From Pseudomonas nabeulensis (GTDB taxonomy: Bacteria; Pseudomonadota; Gammaproteobacteria; Pseudomonadales; Pseudomonadaceae), in contig NZ_QUZT01000004.1 of NCBI RefSeq assembly GCF_004682045.1, positions 62,001 through 126,000 on the forward strand: a stretch of DNA of 64,000 nt, read 5' to 3'. Of the stretch, positions 50,711-59,099 are shown piece by piece; the stretch's first letter is position 1, and each line of letters starts with the position of its first letter. A model generated the notes under the pieces. That model made no database searches. It had not been told where the DNA came from and worked only from the letters and a program-made list of their open reading frames with translations. A program made the translations under genes and the position numbers.

Positions 50711-51088
50711 TTAACTCACCTCATTCAGCGCCTTGATCAGTTCGATCTTACGCATAGTCGAACGCCCGGCTATTCGGTGTTTACGAGCTCGCTCCATAAG
50801 CTCATTTTTGCTCATATCCTCTAATCGCTGGTCAGTTCGCGGGGCACCCTGTCGTGTTGCTGCAGCTCGCCGGGCTGATGATTCTCGGGCTTTAGCCTTT
50901 TTTGCTTTGGTGGTTTTCTGCCCAGACCCACCCTTCCGTTCGCCGCCACCTGACTGTTTATTAACTGTTCCCCAAGCACGACGTGCTGCTTCATCTTCGG
51001 GAACCCCTTTAGCCTCGTAGCTATCTTCGATATGTTTCGCTTTGCGTTTTTGGTTATCGGTGTACTTGTCTTTATCCCCGCGCGGCAT
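50711..51088 (-). CDS. Plasmid-stabilisation-type basic protein
   Basis: 125 residues, highly basic. N-terminal GDKDKYTDNQKRKAKHIEDS and EDEAARRAWGTVNKQSGGGE form the conserved region of small proteins annotated as plasmid stabilisation proteins in Pseudomonas. A lysine/alanine-rich linker leads to a Rho-N/SAP-like C-terminal domain (MSKNELMERARKHRIAGRST). The C-terminal domain is expected to bind nucleic acid. No toxin partner is adjacent, so a plasmid-addiction role is unlikely; such genes are common in stress-induced loci. Confidence 0.82.
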   Translation of the reverse strand: MPRGDKDKYTDNQKRKAKHIEDSYEAKGVPEDEAARRAWGTVNKQSGGGERKGGSGQKTTKAKKAKARESSARRAAATRQGAPRTDQRLEDMSKNELMERARKHRIAGRSTMRKIELIKALNEVS

Positions 51089-51204
51089 GATCGCATCCTC
51101 TTAGTGGCTGAGCACATTGCCTACATTTGTGAAGCATCCAACCCAACATTTTATTGTCGTCAAAGGGTTTTGGCCCAGCGGTTCATAACGGCCTGGGCCA
51201 TCAA

Positions 51205-51357
51205 TTATCGCTTACTGTCGTCCGCCTTTCCTTCCTGCAGCTGTACAGAGGACTTGGTGCCGCTGGAGTTGTCTTTGGTTGCATTATCGGCGCTGTCAAA
51301 GCATCCATGAAGCATGAATACACTGCAGAAGACCAAGCACATACTCAACTTTTTCAT
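51205..51357 (-). CDS. 50-residue putative lipoprotein
   Basis: A short gene between the plasmid-stabilisation-like gene and the dehydrogenase. MKKLSMCLVFCSVFMLHGC is a complete lipoprotein signal with the modified Cys at residue 19; the mature part is only 31 residues, hydrophilic (FDSADNATKDNSSGTKSS). AGGT lies 9 bases before the ATG. Similar tiny entericidin-like lipoproteins accompany stress-regulated genes in Pseudomonas. Entericidin membership is not shown. Confidence 0.65.
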   Translation of the reverse strand: MKKLSMCLVFCSVFMLHGCFDSADNATKDNSSGTKSSVQLQEGKADDSKR

Positions 51358-51392
51358 GATCGTTTACCTACTAGTGAATTTGGCTGTTCATT

Positions 51393-52532
51393 TCAGGCTG
51401 CTGGCTTGAGTACGACCTTCGTCCAGCCATCGTCACGTGCGTCGAAGTGCTTATAGGCATCTGGGCCTTCGGCGAGCTTGAGTCGATGAGAAATGATCTG
51501 AGATGGTTTGGCACGACCGTGATGGATAAGCTCGGCCAAGCGACGGTTATAGACTTTGACGTTAGCCTGCCCAGTTCGAATCTGCTGCCCCTTGAACCAG
51601 AAAGCGCCGAAGTCGAAGGCCATCTTGCCTTCTTTGGCCAGTTCATTTTTAGCGCCTGGATCCTGCGGTACAAACACTCCAACGACACCGATGCCCCCCG
51701 TCGCTTTTGTCGAGGCGACAAGGTTATTCATAGTGAGATGATTGGCCTCATGACCGTGGCGGTCGCAGCATTGGTAACCAACACACTCACAGCCTCGATC
51801 GGTGCCTTTGCCGTGAGTCAGATTTAAGATTTGGTCCACTGCCTCTTTCTCAAGCGAGTTGATGGGCGTAGCACCCATCTGAGCGGCGAGCTTTAAACGG
51901 TCGGGATGATTGTCGACCACGAACACCTGAGAGGCGCCCTTGATGATTGCTGAGTGGGCGGCCATTAAACCCACCGGGCCGGCGCCGTAGATGGCAATGC
52001 TCTCCCCAGGAAGGAGGCCCGCCAGCTCGGTTGCATGCCAGCCCGTCGGGAAGATGTCGGACAGCATGACGTAGTCTTCTTCACGCTCTTGCGCATCTTC
52101 TGGAAGCACCAGGCAATTGAAGTCTGCATAAGGCACCCGAAGCAGTTCGGCCTGCCCTCCCTGATAAGGGCCCATGTCAGCGAACCCGTATGCAGCACCC
52201 GCGCTGCCTGGGTTAGCGGTCAGGCAGAATCCGGTCAGACCTTTTTCACAGTTTTCGCAAAAGCCGCAGCCGATGTTAAATGGCAGGCATACGCGGTCGC
52301 CTACCTTTACCCGATCCACACCGGCGCCAACTTCGATGACCTCGCCCAGATTCTCATGGCCAAACACTCTGCCGGTTTCGAAAGAGGTTCGGCCTTCATA
52401 CATATGCAGATCAGATCCGCAGATATTAGTGGCAGTCACCCGCACCAGAACGTCGGTGGGTTTTTCAATTTTGGCGTCCGGCACATTTTGCACACTGACG
52501 TCACGAGGGCCGTTGTAAACGATGGCTTTCAT
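51393..52532 (-). CDS. fdhA: Glutathione-independent formaldehyde dehydrogenase-like zinc alcohol dehydrogenase
   Basis: 379 residues, zinc-dependent medium-chain dehydrogenase. The catalytic-zinc Cys is in NICGSDLHMYEG (about residue 38) and its His-Glu in GHENLGEV; the structural zinc site is CGFCENCEKGLTGFC. The Rossmann fold contains IYGAGPVGLMAA. The insert with ECVGYQCCDRHGHEAN and LTMNNLVASTKATGGIGVVG is typical of the NAD-dependent formaldehyde dehydrogenase/dismutase subgroup, so it probably oxidises formaldehyde or other aldehydes to acids. GGGAG is 7 bases before the ATG. Preferred substrate is not certain. Confidence 0.88.
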   Translation of the reverse strand: MKAIVYNGPRDVSVQNVPDAKIEKPTDVLVRVTATNICGSDLHMYEGRTSFETGRVFGHENLGEVIEVGAGVDRVKVGDRVCLPFNIGCGFCENCEKGLTGFCLTANPGSAGAAYGFADMGPYQGGQAELLRVPYADFNCLVLPEDAQEREEDYVMLSDIFPTGWHATELAGLLPGESIAIYGAGPVGLMAAHSAIIKGASQVFVVDNHPDRLKLAAQMGATPINSLEKEAVDQILNLTHGKGTDRGCECVGYQCCDRHGHEANHLTMNNLVASTKATGGIGVVGVFVPQDPGAKNELAKEGKMAFDFGAFWFKGQQIRTGQANVKVYNRRLAELIHHGRAKPSQIISHRLKLAEGPDAYKHFDARDDGWTKVVLKPAA

Positions 52533-52726
52533 TGCGTTCTCCCAGAGGCAAGACGAAAGGGGTTTTTCGTCAGCACATGTTTAATCTGTCCGAGAGAGCA
52601 AAACGTATGTTCAAGAAATTCGAGGCATGTCTGACGAGCGGTACATTCTAAAAATCGCTCAAAAAATCTGAATTATTCGCCCTCGTATCCCTCTCTTTTT
52701 TTATCGATAGAGATTGAGAGGTTGGC

Positions 52727-52963
52727 TTGAGTTATCTGGATTGGGTTCAGTGGCCCGCCATGGCAGTGACAGTGATCGCCGCGTGGCTTATCGGGTCTCA
52801 ACGCCCCGCGAGAAGAATGGCCGGGTTCTTCTGTTTTATTTTGAGTAATGTGGTTTGGGTCGTTTGGGGGGCTTATGCTGAGGCCTACGCGCTGATCTTG
52901 CTGCAGATCTGTCTTTGCTCGATGAACCTACGTGGGTTTAAAAAGAATTTTAAGAATCAGTAG
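52727..52963 (+). CDS. Small membrane protein, PnuC-like fold, paralogue 1
   Basis: 78 residues from a TTG at 52727 (GAGAGG 5-10 bases upstream). Three hydrophobic segments: about residues 10-24, 31-48 and 53-66. DWVQWPAMAVTVIAAWLIGS and FFCFILSNVVWVVWG are the key blocks; MNLRGFKKN ends it. The convergent gene at 52971-53219 encodes a protein identical at more than half of the residues. Function unknown; a three-helix transporter-like or signalling membrane protein. Confidence 0.7.
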   Translation: MSYLDWVQWPAMAVTVIAAWLIGSQRPARRMAGFFCFILSNVVWVVWGAYAEAYALILLQICLCSMNLRGFKKNFKNQ

Positions 52964-52970
52964 GCGCGAT

Positions 52971-53219
52971 TTATCCTGAGGCCTGGCGACCGCGCTGATT
53001 TTTCCTGAACCCACGAACATTCATGCCAAGCAAAATGCACTCGAGCACAATCAATCCGAAGGCATTTGTGTGCCATCCCCAGATAACCCATAGCGCGTTG
53101 CTGAGGATAAACCCCCAAAAGGCAATCATGCGTCGGCGCGGTTGTTGAGAACCGATATACCAAGCTGACATGACAGTCACTACCATGGCGGGCCATTGCA
53201 CCCAATCAATCAGATCCAC
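52971..53219 (-). CDS. Small membrane protein, PnuC-like fold, paralogue 2
   Basis: 82 residues from a GTG at 53219. I prefer this start to a TTG four codons earlier because it aligns exactly with the start of its paralogue (MDLIDWVQW against MSYLDWVQW). Three hydrophobic segments; FWGFILSNALWVIWGW and MNVRGFRKN are shared. It faces its paralogue tail to tail with a 7-base gap and probably follows the glycosyltransferase in one transcript (the TTG form would overlap that gene). Confidence 0.7.
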   Translation of the reverse strand: MDLIDWVQWPAMVVTVMSAWYIGSQQPRRRMIAFWGFILSNALWVIWGWHTNAFGLIVLECILLGMNVRGFRKNQRGRQASG

Positions 53220-53223
53220 AAGA

Positions 53224-53934
53224 TCACCCAACCCCGAGGCCAGAATCTGAACCTATGGACGGCTCGACACCTTTGTCGGTATTGGGAGGCATAACGGAAG
53301 CCAGATAATCTCCAAATCCACCCCGGCACTTGTAGTCCCGGCGTGCACTGGTGAGCACAGGATTGGTAGCGGTCCAGACAATACGTGCTCCAATCCTCTC
53401 GAGGTCTGCAACCAGTTGAACATCCTCGTGTGCCATCAAATGCTTGAACCCACCAGCGTTCTGATAAGCCTCGGCACTCAGGCCGAGATTGGCCCCATGG
53501 ATATGGCGATGGTTCTCGATGAACTGGTACAACGCCAGGTATTGAGTGCGAACCGCCTCGCCGTATTCTCTCCAGCTGTCGACCTCAACTGTTCCACACA
53601 CCGCGTCAGCGTCAAACTCAAGCTGACGCGCTAGCCAATCGGGCGGTACAACGGTATCGGCATCCGTGAAAGCAAGCCACCGTGCACCAGCTTTCAGTAA
53701 CTGCTCAGCACCTACAGCTCTCGTCTTACCCACGTTTTGAAAAGAGACACCAATCGACTGTATGCCCATCGCCGCGACGATTGCCTCCGTGCTATCTGAG
53801 CAGTCATCCAAGACGACAAGTATCTCGACCAACTGATCTTTTAGCGACGGGTGTTCAACCGCGAGGAGTACGGACTCAAGGCATTGGCTGATATAGCGTT
53901 CTTCGTTATGAGCAGGTATCACGATCCCTATCAT
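53224..53934 (-). CDS. Glycosyltransferase, family 2
   Basis: 236 residues from the ATG at 53934, with GGGAGAG 5 bases before it; the upstream 14 codons are not typical of the family. GT-A fold: IGIVIPAHNEERYISQCLES, EILVVLDDCSDSTEAIV, and the DXD-containing FTDADTVVPPDWL, then CGTVEVDSW. EDVQLVADLERIGARI supplies the acceptor-side ED. It transfers a sugar from a nucleotide-sugar donor; no membrane helix is present. Such enzymes lie beside methyltransferase and PIG-L genes in stress islands of Pseudomonas, though those partners are not here. Confidence 0.85.
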   Translation of the reverse strand: MIGIVIPAHNEERYISQCLESVLLAVEHPSLKDQLVEILVVLDDCSDSTEAIVAAMGIQSIGVSFQNVGKTRAVGAEQLLKAGARWLAFTDADTVVPPDWLARQLEFDADAVCGTVEVDSWREYGEAVRTQYLALYQFIENHRHIHGANLGLSAEAYQNAGGFKHLMAHEDVQLVADLERIGARIVWTATNPVLTSARRDYKCRGGFGDYLASVMPPNTDKGVEPSIGSDSGLGVG

Positions 53935-54125
53935 TTTCTCTCCCTTACCTCGCGACGTGTGCCCAGCAATCGACACCGCCCTGATAAGGAAGGTTTAAAG
54001 AATCTATCGTAGCGAGAGCAGCTGCATCTAAAGGAACGTTTCGGAGCGCCATTATCCTGCCAGTATTTACGCCGCCGCGTTCTGAACTAGCCTTGTCGTG
54101 TTTAGGCTTTTAATCCGGAGAACTG

Positions 54126-54380
54126 ATGGACACGCTAACCAGAGTGGAGGTTGAAGCAGCCCTTTCCGCTCGCCTTCCTAACTGCACAGTTCACTGTGCG
54201 TTCAATCCCGACGGCAGCCTTTCGGTGACCGTGACGGCGCACGATGCTGATCAGTTCACCATCGCCAATATCAATCGCGCCCACTATCACGGGGAATCAG
54301 GAATCAATAGGCTCATACGGGAAATACTGGAAGAAATGGTCATGTCGAGACAGTCTTCCAGGCGTTCATCTGTGGGGTAA
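54126..54380 (+). CDS. DUF1652-like small protein
   Basis: 84 residues, GGAG 6-9 bases before the ATG. The pattern ALSARLPNCTVHCAFNPDGS, SVTVTAHDADQF and INRLIREILEEM matches the small alpha/beta DUF1652 fold, common in Pseudomonas with unknown role. The basic Ser/Arg-rich tail is variable. The first of two small genes in the same direction. Confidence 0.6.
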   Translation: MDTLTRVEVEAALSARLPNCTVHCAFNPDGSLSVTVTAHDADQFTIANINRAHYHGESGINRLIREILEEMVMSRQSSRRSSVG

Positions 54381-54395
54381 TAAACAGGGATTCAT

Positions 54396-54680
54396 ATGCC
54401 GGACTCTACTGAAGCGACGATGCATTCAATCAAAATTGAATACCTAATGGACACGCTATTCGGAGTGAATCCACTCGCAAGCGAATGCAGAGCACGCATA
54501 ATGCGCAAAGCGTCTGGATTTCAGCTGCAACTCGCACTGCCGTGGCCTTGCGAGCTACAACATGCCCACACACTTACCTTCGAATGGGAGGGCGGCTCCT
54601 ACCGTGGGGTGGTGCACCACACTGAAAAACTTCCCAGTGGAGAGCTGCTGTTGGACGTCGCCCCACAAGCTCAGTCGTGA
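54396..54680 (+). CDS. Small hypothetical protein
   Basis: 94 residues with CAGGGA upstream. IKIEYLMDTLFGVNPLASEC, QLQLALPWPCELQHAHTLTF and WEGGSYRGVVHHTEKLPSGE suggest a small beta-barrel. No known family. It starts 15 bases after the DUF1652-like gene and is probably its operon partner. Confidence 0.6.
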   Translation: MPDSTEATMHSIKIEYLMDTLFGVNPLASECRARIMRKASGFQLQLALPWPCELQHAHTLTFEWEGGSYRGVVHHTEKLPSGELLLDVAPQAQS

Positions 54681-54716
54681 TGGCGGAGAAGGTGGAAATT
54701 GCGCCTGCCGCTGCTG

Positions 54717-54959
54717 TTACGCCGAGGGGTCACGCTTCAGATGGGCTTTGGCTTCCAGCACGGCCCGGGCATGCGCCGAATCAGCCAGCCGTTTGAGTTC
54801 CTCACATTGGTCCCAATCAATGACACCGCCGCTTAACAGCGCTTTGGCACCGTCCAGCAGAGCACGGTGGTAAGCATCCGGAGAATTGGCGCGGTAATCG
54901 TAGTCGTTCAACGCCTTGTACCAAGCTTTGAGCTCGGGTCGTTGGGGTAAGTGGCTCAT
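54717..54959 (-). CDS. Small hypothetical protein
   Basis: 80 residues from the ATG at 54959, with AGGATG 8-13 bases upstream; an ATG three codons earlier is possible. LPQRPELKAWYKALNDYDYR and HRALLDGAKALLSGGVIDWD are helical and acidic/aromatic. It is convergent with the 54396 gene. Unknown function; typical of small Pseudomonas stress-locus proteins. Confidence 0.6.
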   Translation of the reverse strand: MSHLPQRPELKAWYKALNDYDYRANSPDAYHRALLDGAKALLSGGVIDWDQCEELKRLADSAHARAVLEAKAHLKRDPSA

Positions 54960-55228
54960 AATGCTCATCCTGTTTGGAGCAGGGTTTGTCTTTTCGCCTA
55001 TTTCTATGTGAGAGCGTCGCCGACCTGAATGTTCAAACACAATCACCCCAAAGCCCCCCTATTCAGCATTGGTGGATAGCGCTGCACGCCACTCGTCGAG
55101 GGATATGCACAGCGTTAAAACTTTATTTACCGTTGCACGCTCCCACTTGTGAAGAGAAAAGAATTTTCTCCTAGATGAATCGATTCAATTGAATCCGACA
55201 GTGTGAACGCTGCGTGGAGATGACAATC

Positions 55229-55666
55229 ATGAACCTGCGCCTACCCATGTTTTTGATCTCGTGTTTTACCTTTTCAAACGCCTTGGCTGCGGCGTGTGAT
55301 GTCTACACGCACTCTCAGAGCGATCAGGTACCCGTGGTTGAACAGCACACCTGCTACACGTACGAAGGCGTGCCTTCCGACGCTATCGATTGGTCGTGCA
55401 GCAACGAAAACAAGGACATGACGAACACAAAAAAAACCAAGATCGCTCAATGCGCCGGCGACTATACCGCCAGTTGCAAGGCAACACTCACACAGGAGGC
55501 ACTTGCGAATCCTCATGCAACTGCCAAAGTTCCTGGCCACGCGGGCGCGATGCTTCCCAGCAACGCTGGGGTGGTGACCTATCACTACGCCGCACAGGAC
55601 CTTAAGCAAGCCAAAATCGATTGTGAGAAAGACGGCGGGCAGTGGACGTGGCAGTCAGCTCAATAA
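55229..55666 (+). CDS. Exported Cys-rich protein, unknown
   Basis: 145 residues from the ATG at 55229; a GTG at 55214 would add five residues. Signal peptide ends near ALAA-ACD. The mature protein has six cysteines (CDVYTHSQ, HTCYTYEG, WSCSNENK, AQCAGDYTASCK and DCEKDGG), likely disulfide-bonded in the periplasm. No family recognised. It ends 25 bases before the cupin gene in the same direction. Confidence 0.68.
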   Translation: MNLRLPMFLISCFTFSNALAAACDVYTHSQSDQVPVVEQHTCYTYEGVPSDAIDWSCSNENKDMTNTKKTKIAQCAGDYTASCKATLTQEALANPHATAKVPGHAGAMLPSNAGVVTYHYAAQDLKQAKIDCEKDGGQWTWQSAQ

Positions 55667-55691
55667 CCGGATTTCAAATGGCGCATCCCAT

Positions 55692-56219
55692 ATGAACGGC
55701 TTTGAGAATGGTACTGCGCCAATACCGCTTATGTTTAAGCGCGGTGATACGGTGCCCAATAACCCAGATCTGCCAGTACTTTTTTATTCAGAGGCACTGT
55801 CCAAGCCCTTCGACGACCCTGCGGCACTCTTTGAAGCAATGTTCGCCAGCCAAGGTTGGCCACCTCAGTGGCGTGATCGGATCTACAACTATCATCATTA
55901 CCATACACAGGGGCACGAAGTGCTGGGTGTCGCAAGCGGCCATGCTCAGCTGATGCTGGGTGGCGAGCACGGGCAGGTTCTGAACGTGAGTACAGGCGAT
56001 GTGTTGCTGTTGCCGGCAGGCACCGGACATTGCAGTCTGAGCGCCAGCAAAGACTTCCTCGTAGTAGGCGCCTATCCGCCAGGCCAGCATGCGGATATCT
56101 GCCGCGAGGCGCCCACCCCGGCACAATTGAGAAATATCGAACGGCTACCATTTCCTGATGAGGGGCCAGTAACGGGCGATCAACGTGTTTTTCGCAGGCT
56201 GTGGGTCAGAGATCGCTAA
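55692..56219 (+). CDS. Cupin-domain protein
   Basis: 175 residues from the ATG at 55692. Cupin motif 1, YHHYHTQGHEVLGVASGHAQ, near residues 75-95 supplies His/Glu metal ligands; motif 2, GDVLLLPAGTGH, is near residues 108-120. The rest is beta-rich. A single small-barrel cupin of this type binds a metal and a small ligand, but the substrate cannot be told. Its stop overlaps, tail to tail, the end of the CinA-like gene by four bases. Confidence 0.83.
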   Translation: MNGFENGTAPIPLMFKRGDTVPNNPDLPVLFYSEALSKPFDDPAALFEAMFASQGWPPQWRDRIYNYHHYHTQGHEVLGVASGHAQLMLGGEHGQVLNVSTGDVLLLPAGTGHCSLSASKDFLVVGAYPPGQHADICREAPTPAQLRNIERLPFPDEGPVTGDQRVFRRLWVRDR

Positions 56220-56716
56220 GCGCCCTCTCCCGCCATGGCTAGCTGGTGAAAATGCGGCAATGATTTCAGGGCATGGAGGGATGCCGCCAATTGGACGTCC
56301 TCGCGCGATCCCATGAAGCGTTCCTTTCGACTGAACACGCTCAGACCTCGCCCTACTCGATAGGCCCAGGCAAAACACACAGTTCCAGGAGGTATCCCAT
56401 CGATCACATCAGGACCCAGTATGCCCGTGGTCGCGATGGCTACATTTGCCGGACTGTCGTCCAGCGCGCCGAGAACCATCTCCCGAGCAACCTCACAACT
56501 CGTGAGATTAAAAGTATTTATGGTGTATGCGCGGACTTTTAATAGCCGCTGTTTCGCTTCTGGCGAATAGACGACATAAGCACTCTCAATACATGACCCA
56601 CCTCCGTCGACCTCCGAAAGCAAAGTGATAATTTTTCCCGCGGTACAAGATTCGGCCGTCGTAATAACCAGTCGATTGCGTTTGAGGTACTCCACGGTAG
56701 AAGCGGCGACAAACAT
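56216..56716 (-). CDS. CinA-family nicotinamide-nucleotide amidohydrolase-like protein
   Basis: 166 residues, corresponding to the stand-alone C-terminal PncC domain of CinA. TAESCTAGKIITLLSEVDGG holds the catalytic Ser/Lys region, followed by VVYSPEAKQRLLKV and IATTGILGPD. The chromosomal enzyme deamidates NMN in NAD salvage. Accessory copies such as this are common in Pseudomonas stress islands and may be divergent in role. Convergent with the cupin gene. Confidence 0.87.
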   Translation of the reverse strand: MFVAASTVEYLKRNRLVITTAESCTAGKIITLLSEVDGGGSCIESAYVVYSPEAKQRLLKVRAYTINTFNLTSCEVAREMVLGALDDSPANVAIATTGILGPDVIDGIPPGTVCFAWAYRVGRGLSVFSRKERFMGSREDVQLAASLHALKSLPHFHQLAMAGEGA

Positions 56717-56889
56717 GATAATTGCTCCTGCGCACGAGCGAATGCGCCATCACCCTGTTCCAAAAACCGACCTTTCAAATCAATCAATGTTCAAGCGAAA
56801 GTGTTTTGAACGTGCACGGCGTCAGGTTTTCCAACGTCTACAGAGTTGAACCTGACTTTCCCAAATTTCGCTTGAGAGAAGGCAAGAGG

Positions 56890-57666
56890 ATGGAACCTAC
56901 GACAATGATTACCAAAACAGTCAGAATGGCGATGTCATTTTCCTTGGCGGCAACCTTTACCCTGCTAAGCGCCTGCGCTGGCAATGATTCTCCCTCGAAC
57001 GTGGGGGCACCCGGTAAACCCACTGCTCCATCTACCCGAACCCTGGAAGCCGGTGCAGCCCTGCTCCAATCTCGTCCGCCTGTTGATGCATTGAACGCCT
57101 ATCTGGACGGTTTTCACTTTTATAACGGCCATCCTGAGGTGCAGATGGAAGCGCATCACTACTGCGCGATTCTCAACGAAGAGGTGATTCAATGCGTGAT
57201 CTACGACGGCAATCGTAAGGATGCAAAGTTGATGGGCGTGGAATACATCATCAGCGAGCAGTTATTCAACACACTGCCTACCCCTGAAAAGGCGCTTTGG
57301 CACAGCCACGTGCACGAAGTGAAATCAGGACAACTGGTCGCGCCGGGAATCCCCGAAGTGGCCGAGCACGCGTTGATGGAAAAACTGGTACATACCTACG
57401 GTAAGACCTGGCATACCTGGCATACCGATCTCCACAAACGCCTGCCGCTGGGTGCGCCGCAACTGATGATGGGGTTTACCACCGATGGCCAGGCCGACCC
57501 TCGGATGGTTGCCGAGCGAGATCAGCGAATGGGTATCGACAGCACCGAAAAGAAGAAGACACGCATCGATATAGTTGCGCCACCCATCGCACCGGGTGCG
57601 GACGCATGGCAACAGGGCACCGTTATTCAGATCACCGATCCGACTGTAACGGCCCATCAGCACTGA
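56890..57666 (+). CDS. OBAP-family (oil body-associated protein-like) lipoprotein
   Basis: 258 residues from the ATG at 56890 (GAGAAGG upstream). The open frame starts 56 codons earlier, but those are not protein-like. Lipoprotein signal with LLSAC, Cys near residue 29. The body is DUF1264/OBAP: LDGFHFYNGHPEVQMEAHHY-type motif with HHYCAILNEEVIQCVIYDG, ALWHSHVHEVKSGQL and TWHTDLHKRLPLG. In plants these proteins coat oil bodies; the bacterial role is unknown. The conserved histidines suggest metal binding (inference). Confidence 0.85.
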   Translation: MEPTTMITKTVRMAMSFSLAATFTLLSACAGNDSPSNVGAPGKPTAPSTRTLEAGAALLQSRPPVDALNAYLDGFHFYNGHPEVQMEAHHYCAILNEEVIQCVIYDGNRKDAKLMGVEYIISEQLFNTLPTPEKALWHSHVHEVKSGQLVAPGIPEVAEHALMEKLVHTYGKTWHTWHTDLHKRLPLGAPQLMMGFTTDGQADPRMVAERDQRMGIDSTEKKKTRIDIVAPPIAPGADAWQQGTVIQITDPTVTAHQH

Positions 57667-57714
57667 ACGCACCACTCAGTCATTTGGATTGAACGATCAT
57701 TTGCTGGCCCTTCT

Positions 57715-57739
57715 CTATCGCAAGACCAGCGATAGGAGG
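57715..57739 (+). promoter_or_regulatory. Hairpin overlapping the ribosome-binding site of the SDR gene
   Basis: CTATCGC and GCGATAG pair around a 7-base loop. The last two bases of the right arm begin AGGAGG, the ribosome-binding site of the gene at 57745. Confidence 0.45.
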
Positions 57740-57744
57740 ATGTC

Positions 57745-59058
57745 ATGATGATTGATTCAGCAACCGGAATGAGTCCTGGCGAACGATACGCAGTGGAGAG
57801 CCTGGAGCGAACAAGGAGCTTTTGCGGTTTTTTCCTGGATGGAAAATATTACCTGGGTCCCGAACTCTTGACGGCTGTCGGGTGGCTTGAGGGCCAAACA
57901 TTTATTTACGACGAGCTCGACGCCTTAGGCGACCCGGTATTCCCCGACCGTGTCGCTGGCACGATTGAAAACCTTACCCTCGTACTGGCCGACGGTGCCC
58001 GTTTGAAACTCCATCCGATACCTGTTCATGTGCCCAAGGATATGCATGCACGCGCGCCTGTAATGGGAAAAAACAATGGCCAGTTACACGGCAAAACGGT
58101 GGTAATCACCGGCGCCTCAAGCGGCATAGGTCGTGCTGCTGCTCACGCATTCGCAGAACAAAGTACCCGGTTAGTCTTGGCGGCTCGTGATGAAAAGGCG
58201 CTGGCAGAAGTGGTCGAGGAATGTGCTGTACGCGGCGCGCAGGCGATCGCCGTTAAAACCGATGTGACACATGGCGACCAAATGCGCGCGCTGGCGGAAA
58301 AGGCTGCGGCTTTCGGAAATGGCCGCATCGATATCTGGATCAATAACGCCGGTGTAGGGGCCGTCGGCAGCTTCGAAAACACGCCTTTGGAAGCACACGA
58401 ACAAGTACTGCAAACAGACCTGCTCGGTTACCTGCGTGGAGCCCACGTGGCGTGGCCCTATTTCAAAGGCCAGAAAAGCGGGATTCTGATCAATACACTC
58501 TCGCTGGGAAGCTGGGTCGCCCAGCCTTTTGCTGCCGCGTATTCAGCCAGTAAATATGGCCTGCGTGGCTTGACCGAAGCACTGCGCGGCGAATTGGTTG
58601 GCTACCCGAATATTCATGTGTGCGACATCTATCCCGCCGTGATGGATACACCAGGCTTTCGCGATGGCGCAAATTTTACCAGCCATGCATTGACGCCGCC
58701 GCCTCCGGTCTATGATCCGCGTCAGGTGGCGCGGGCGATGGTCGCTTGTGCGCTGCAACCGAGGAACAGCACCACTGTGGGTGCCGCCGCAACCATCGCT
58801 CGAGTCGCGCATTTTTTGCTGCCAGCCTTTCCCCAGGTATCAGGCTGGCTCACCCGCACCGCCCTACAACGGGCACCCCACTCTGCGACTTCGTCGGGCA
58901 ACCTGTTTGGACCCGCCAGCGGTGAGCGCCGCATTGAAGGCGGGTGGCGGCAAACACGCCGCTTACCTTATTGGTTGGTTGCAGCAAGCGCAGCGCTGTT
59001 ACTCGGCGGTGTGGTCATTGCTCGCAAGCATTCAACAAACAACAAGCCGCATAACTGA
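57745..59058 (+). CDS. SDR oxidoreductase with an extra N-terminal domain
   Basis: 437 residues. Residues about 15-105 form a small separate domain (SLERTRSFCGFFLDGKYYLG, then VGWLEGQTFIYDELD). The SDR domain then starts: NAD(P) site GASSGIG at residues 123-129, NNAGVG near 195, catalytic tyrosine Y266 and K270 in YSASK. A membrane helix (YWLVAASAALLLGGVVIA) near residues 412-430 ends the protein, so it is membrane-anchored. Length exceeds the usual SDR of this type (about 330) by the N-terminal domain. The substrate is unknown. AGGAGG is five to ten bases before the start. Confidence 0.85.
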   Translation: MMIDSATGMSPGERYAVESLERTRSFCGFFLDGKYYLGPELLTAVGWLEGQTFIYDELDALGDPVFPDRVAGTIENLTLVLADGARLKLHPIPVHVPKDMHARAPVMGKNNGQLHGKTVVITGASSGIGRAAAHAFAEQSTRLVLAARDEKALAEVVEECAVRGAQAIAVKTDVTHGDQMRALAEKAAAFGNGRIDIWINNAGVGAVGSFENTPLEAHEQVLQTDLLGYLRGAHVAWPYFKGQKSGILINTLSLGSWVAQPFAAAYSASKYGLRGLTEALRGELVGYPNIHVCDIYPAVMDTPGFRDGANFTSHALTPPPPVYDPRQVARAMVACALQPRNSTTVGAAATIARVAHFLLPAFPQVSGWLTRTALQRAPHSATSSGNLFGPASGERRIEGGWRQTRRLPYWLVAASAALLLGGVVIARKHSTNNKPHN

Positions 59059-59099
59059 AATTGGGGGGCAGCCGCCCCGTTTAAATGAGGTAAATCAGC

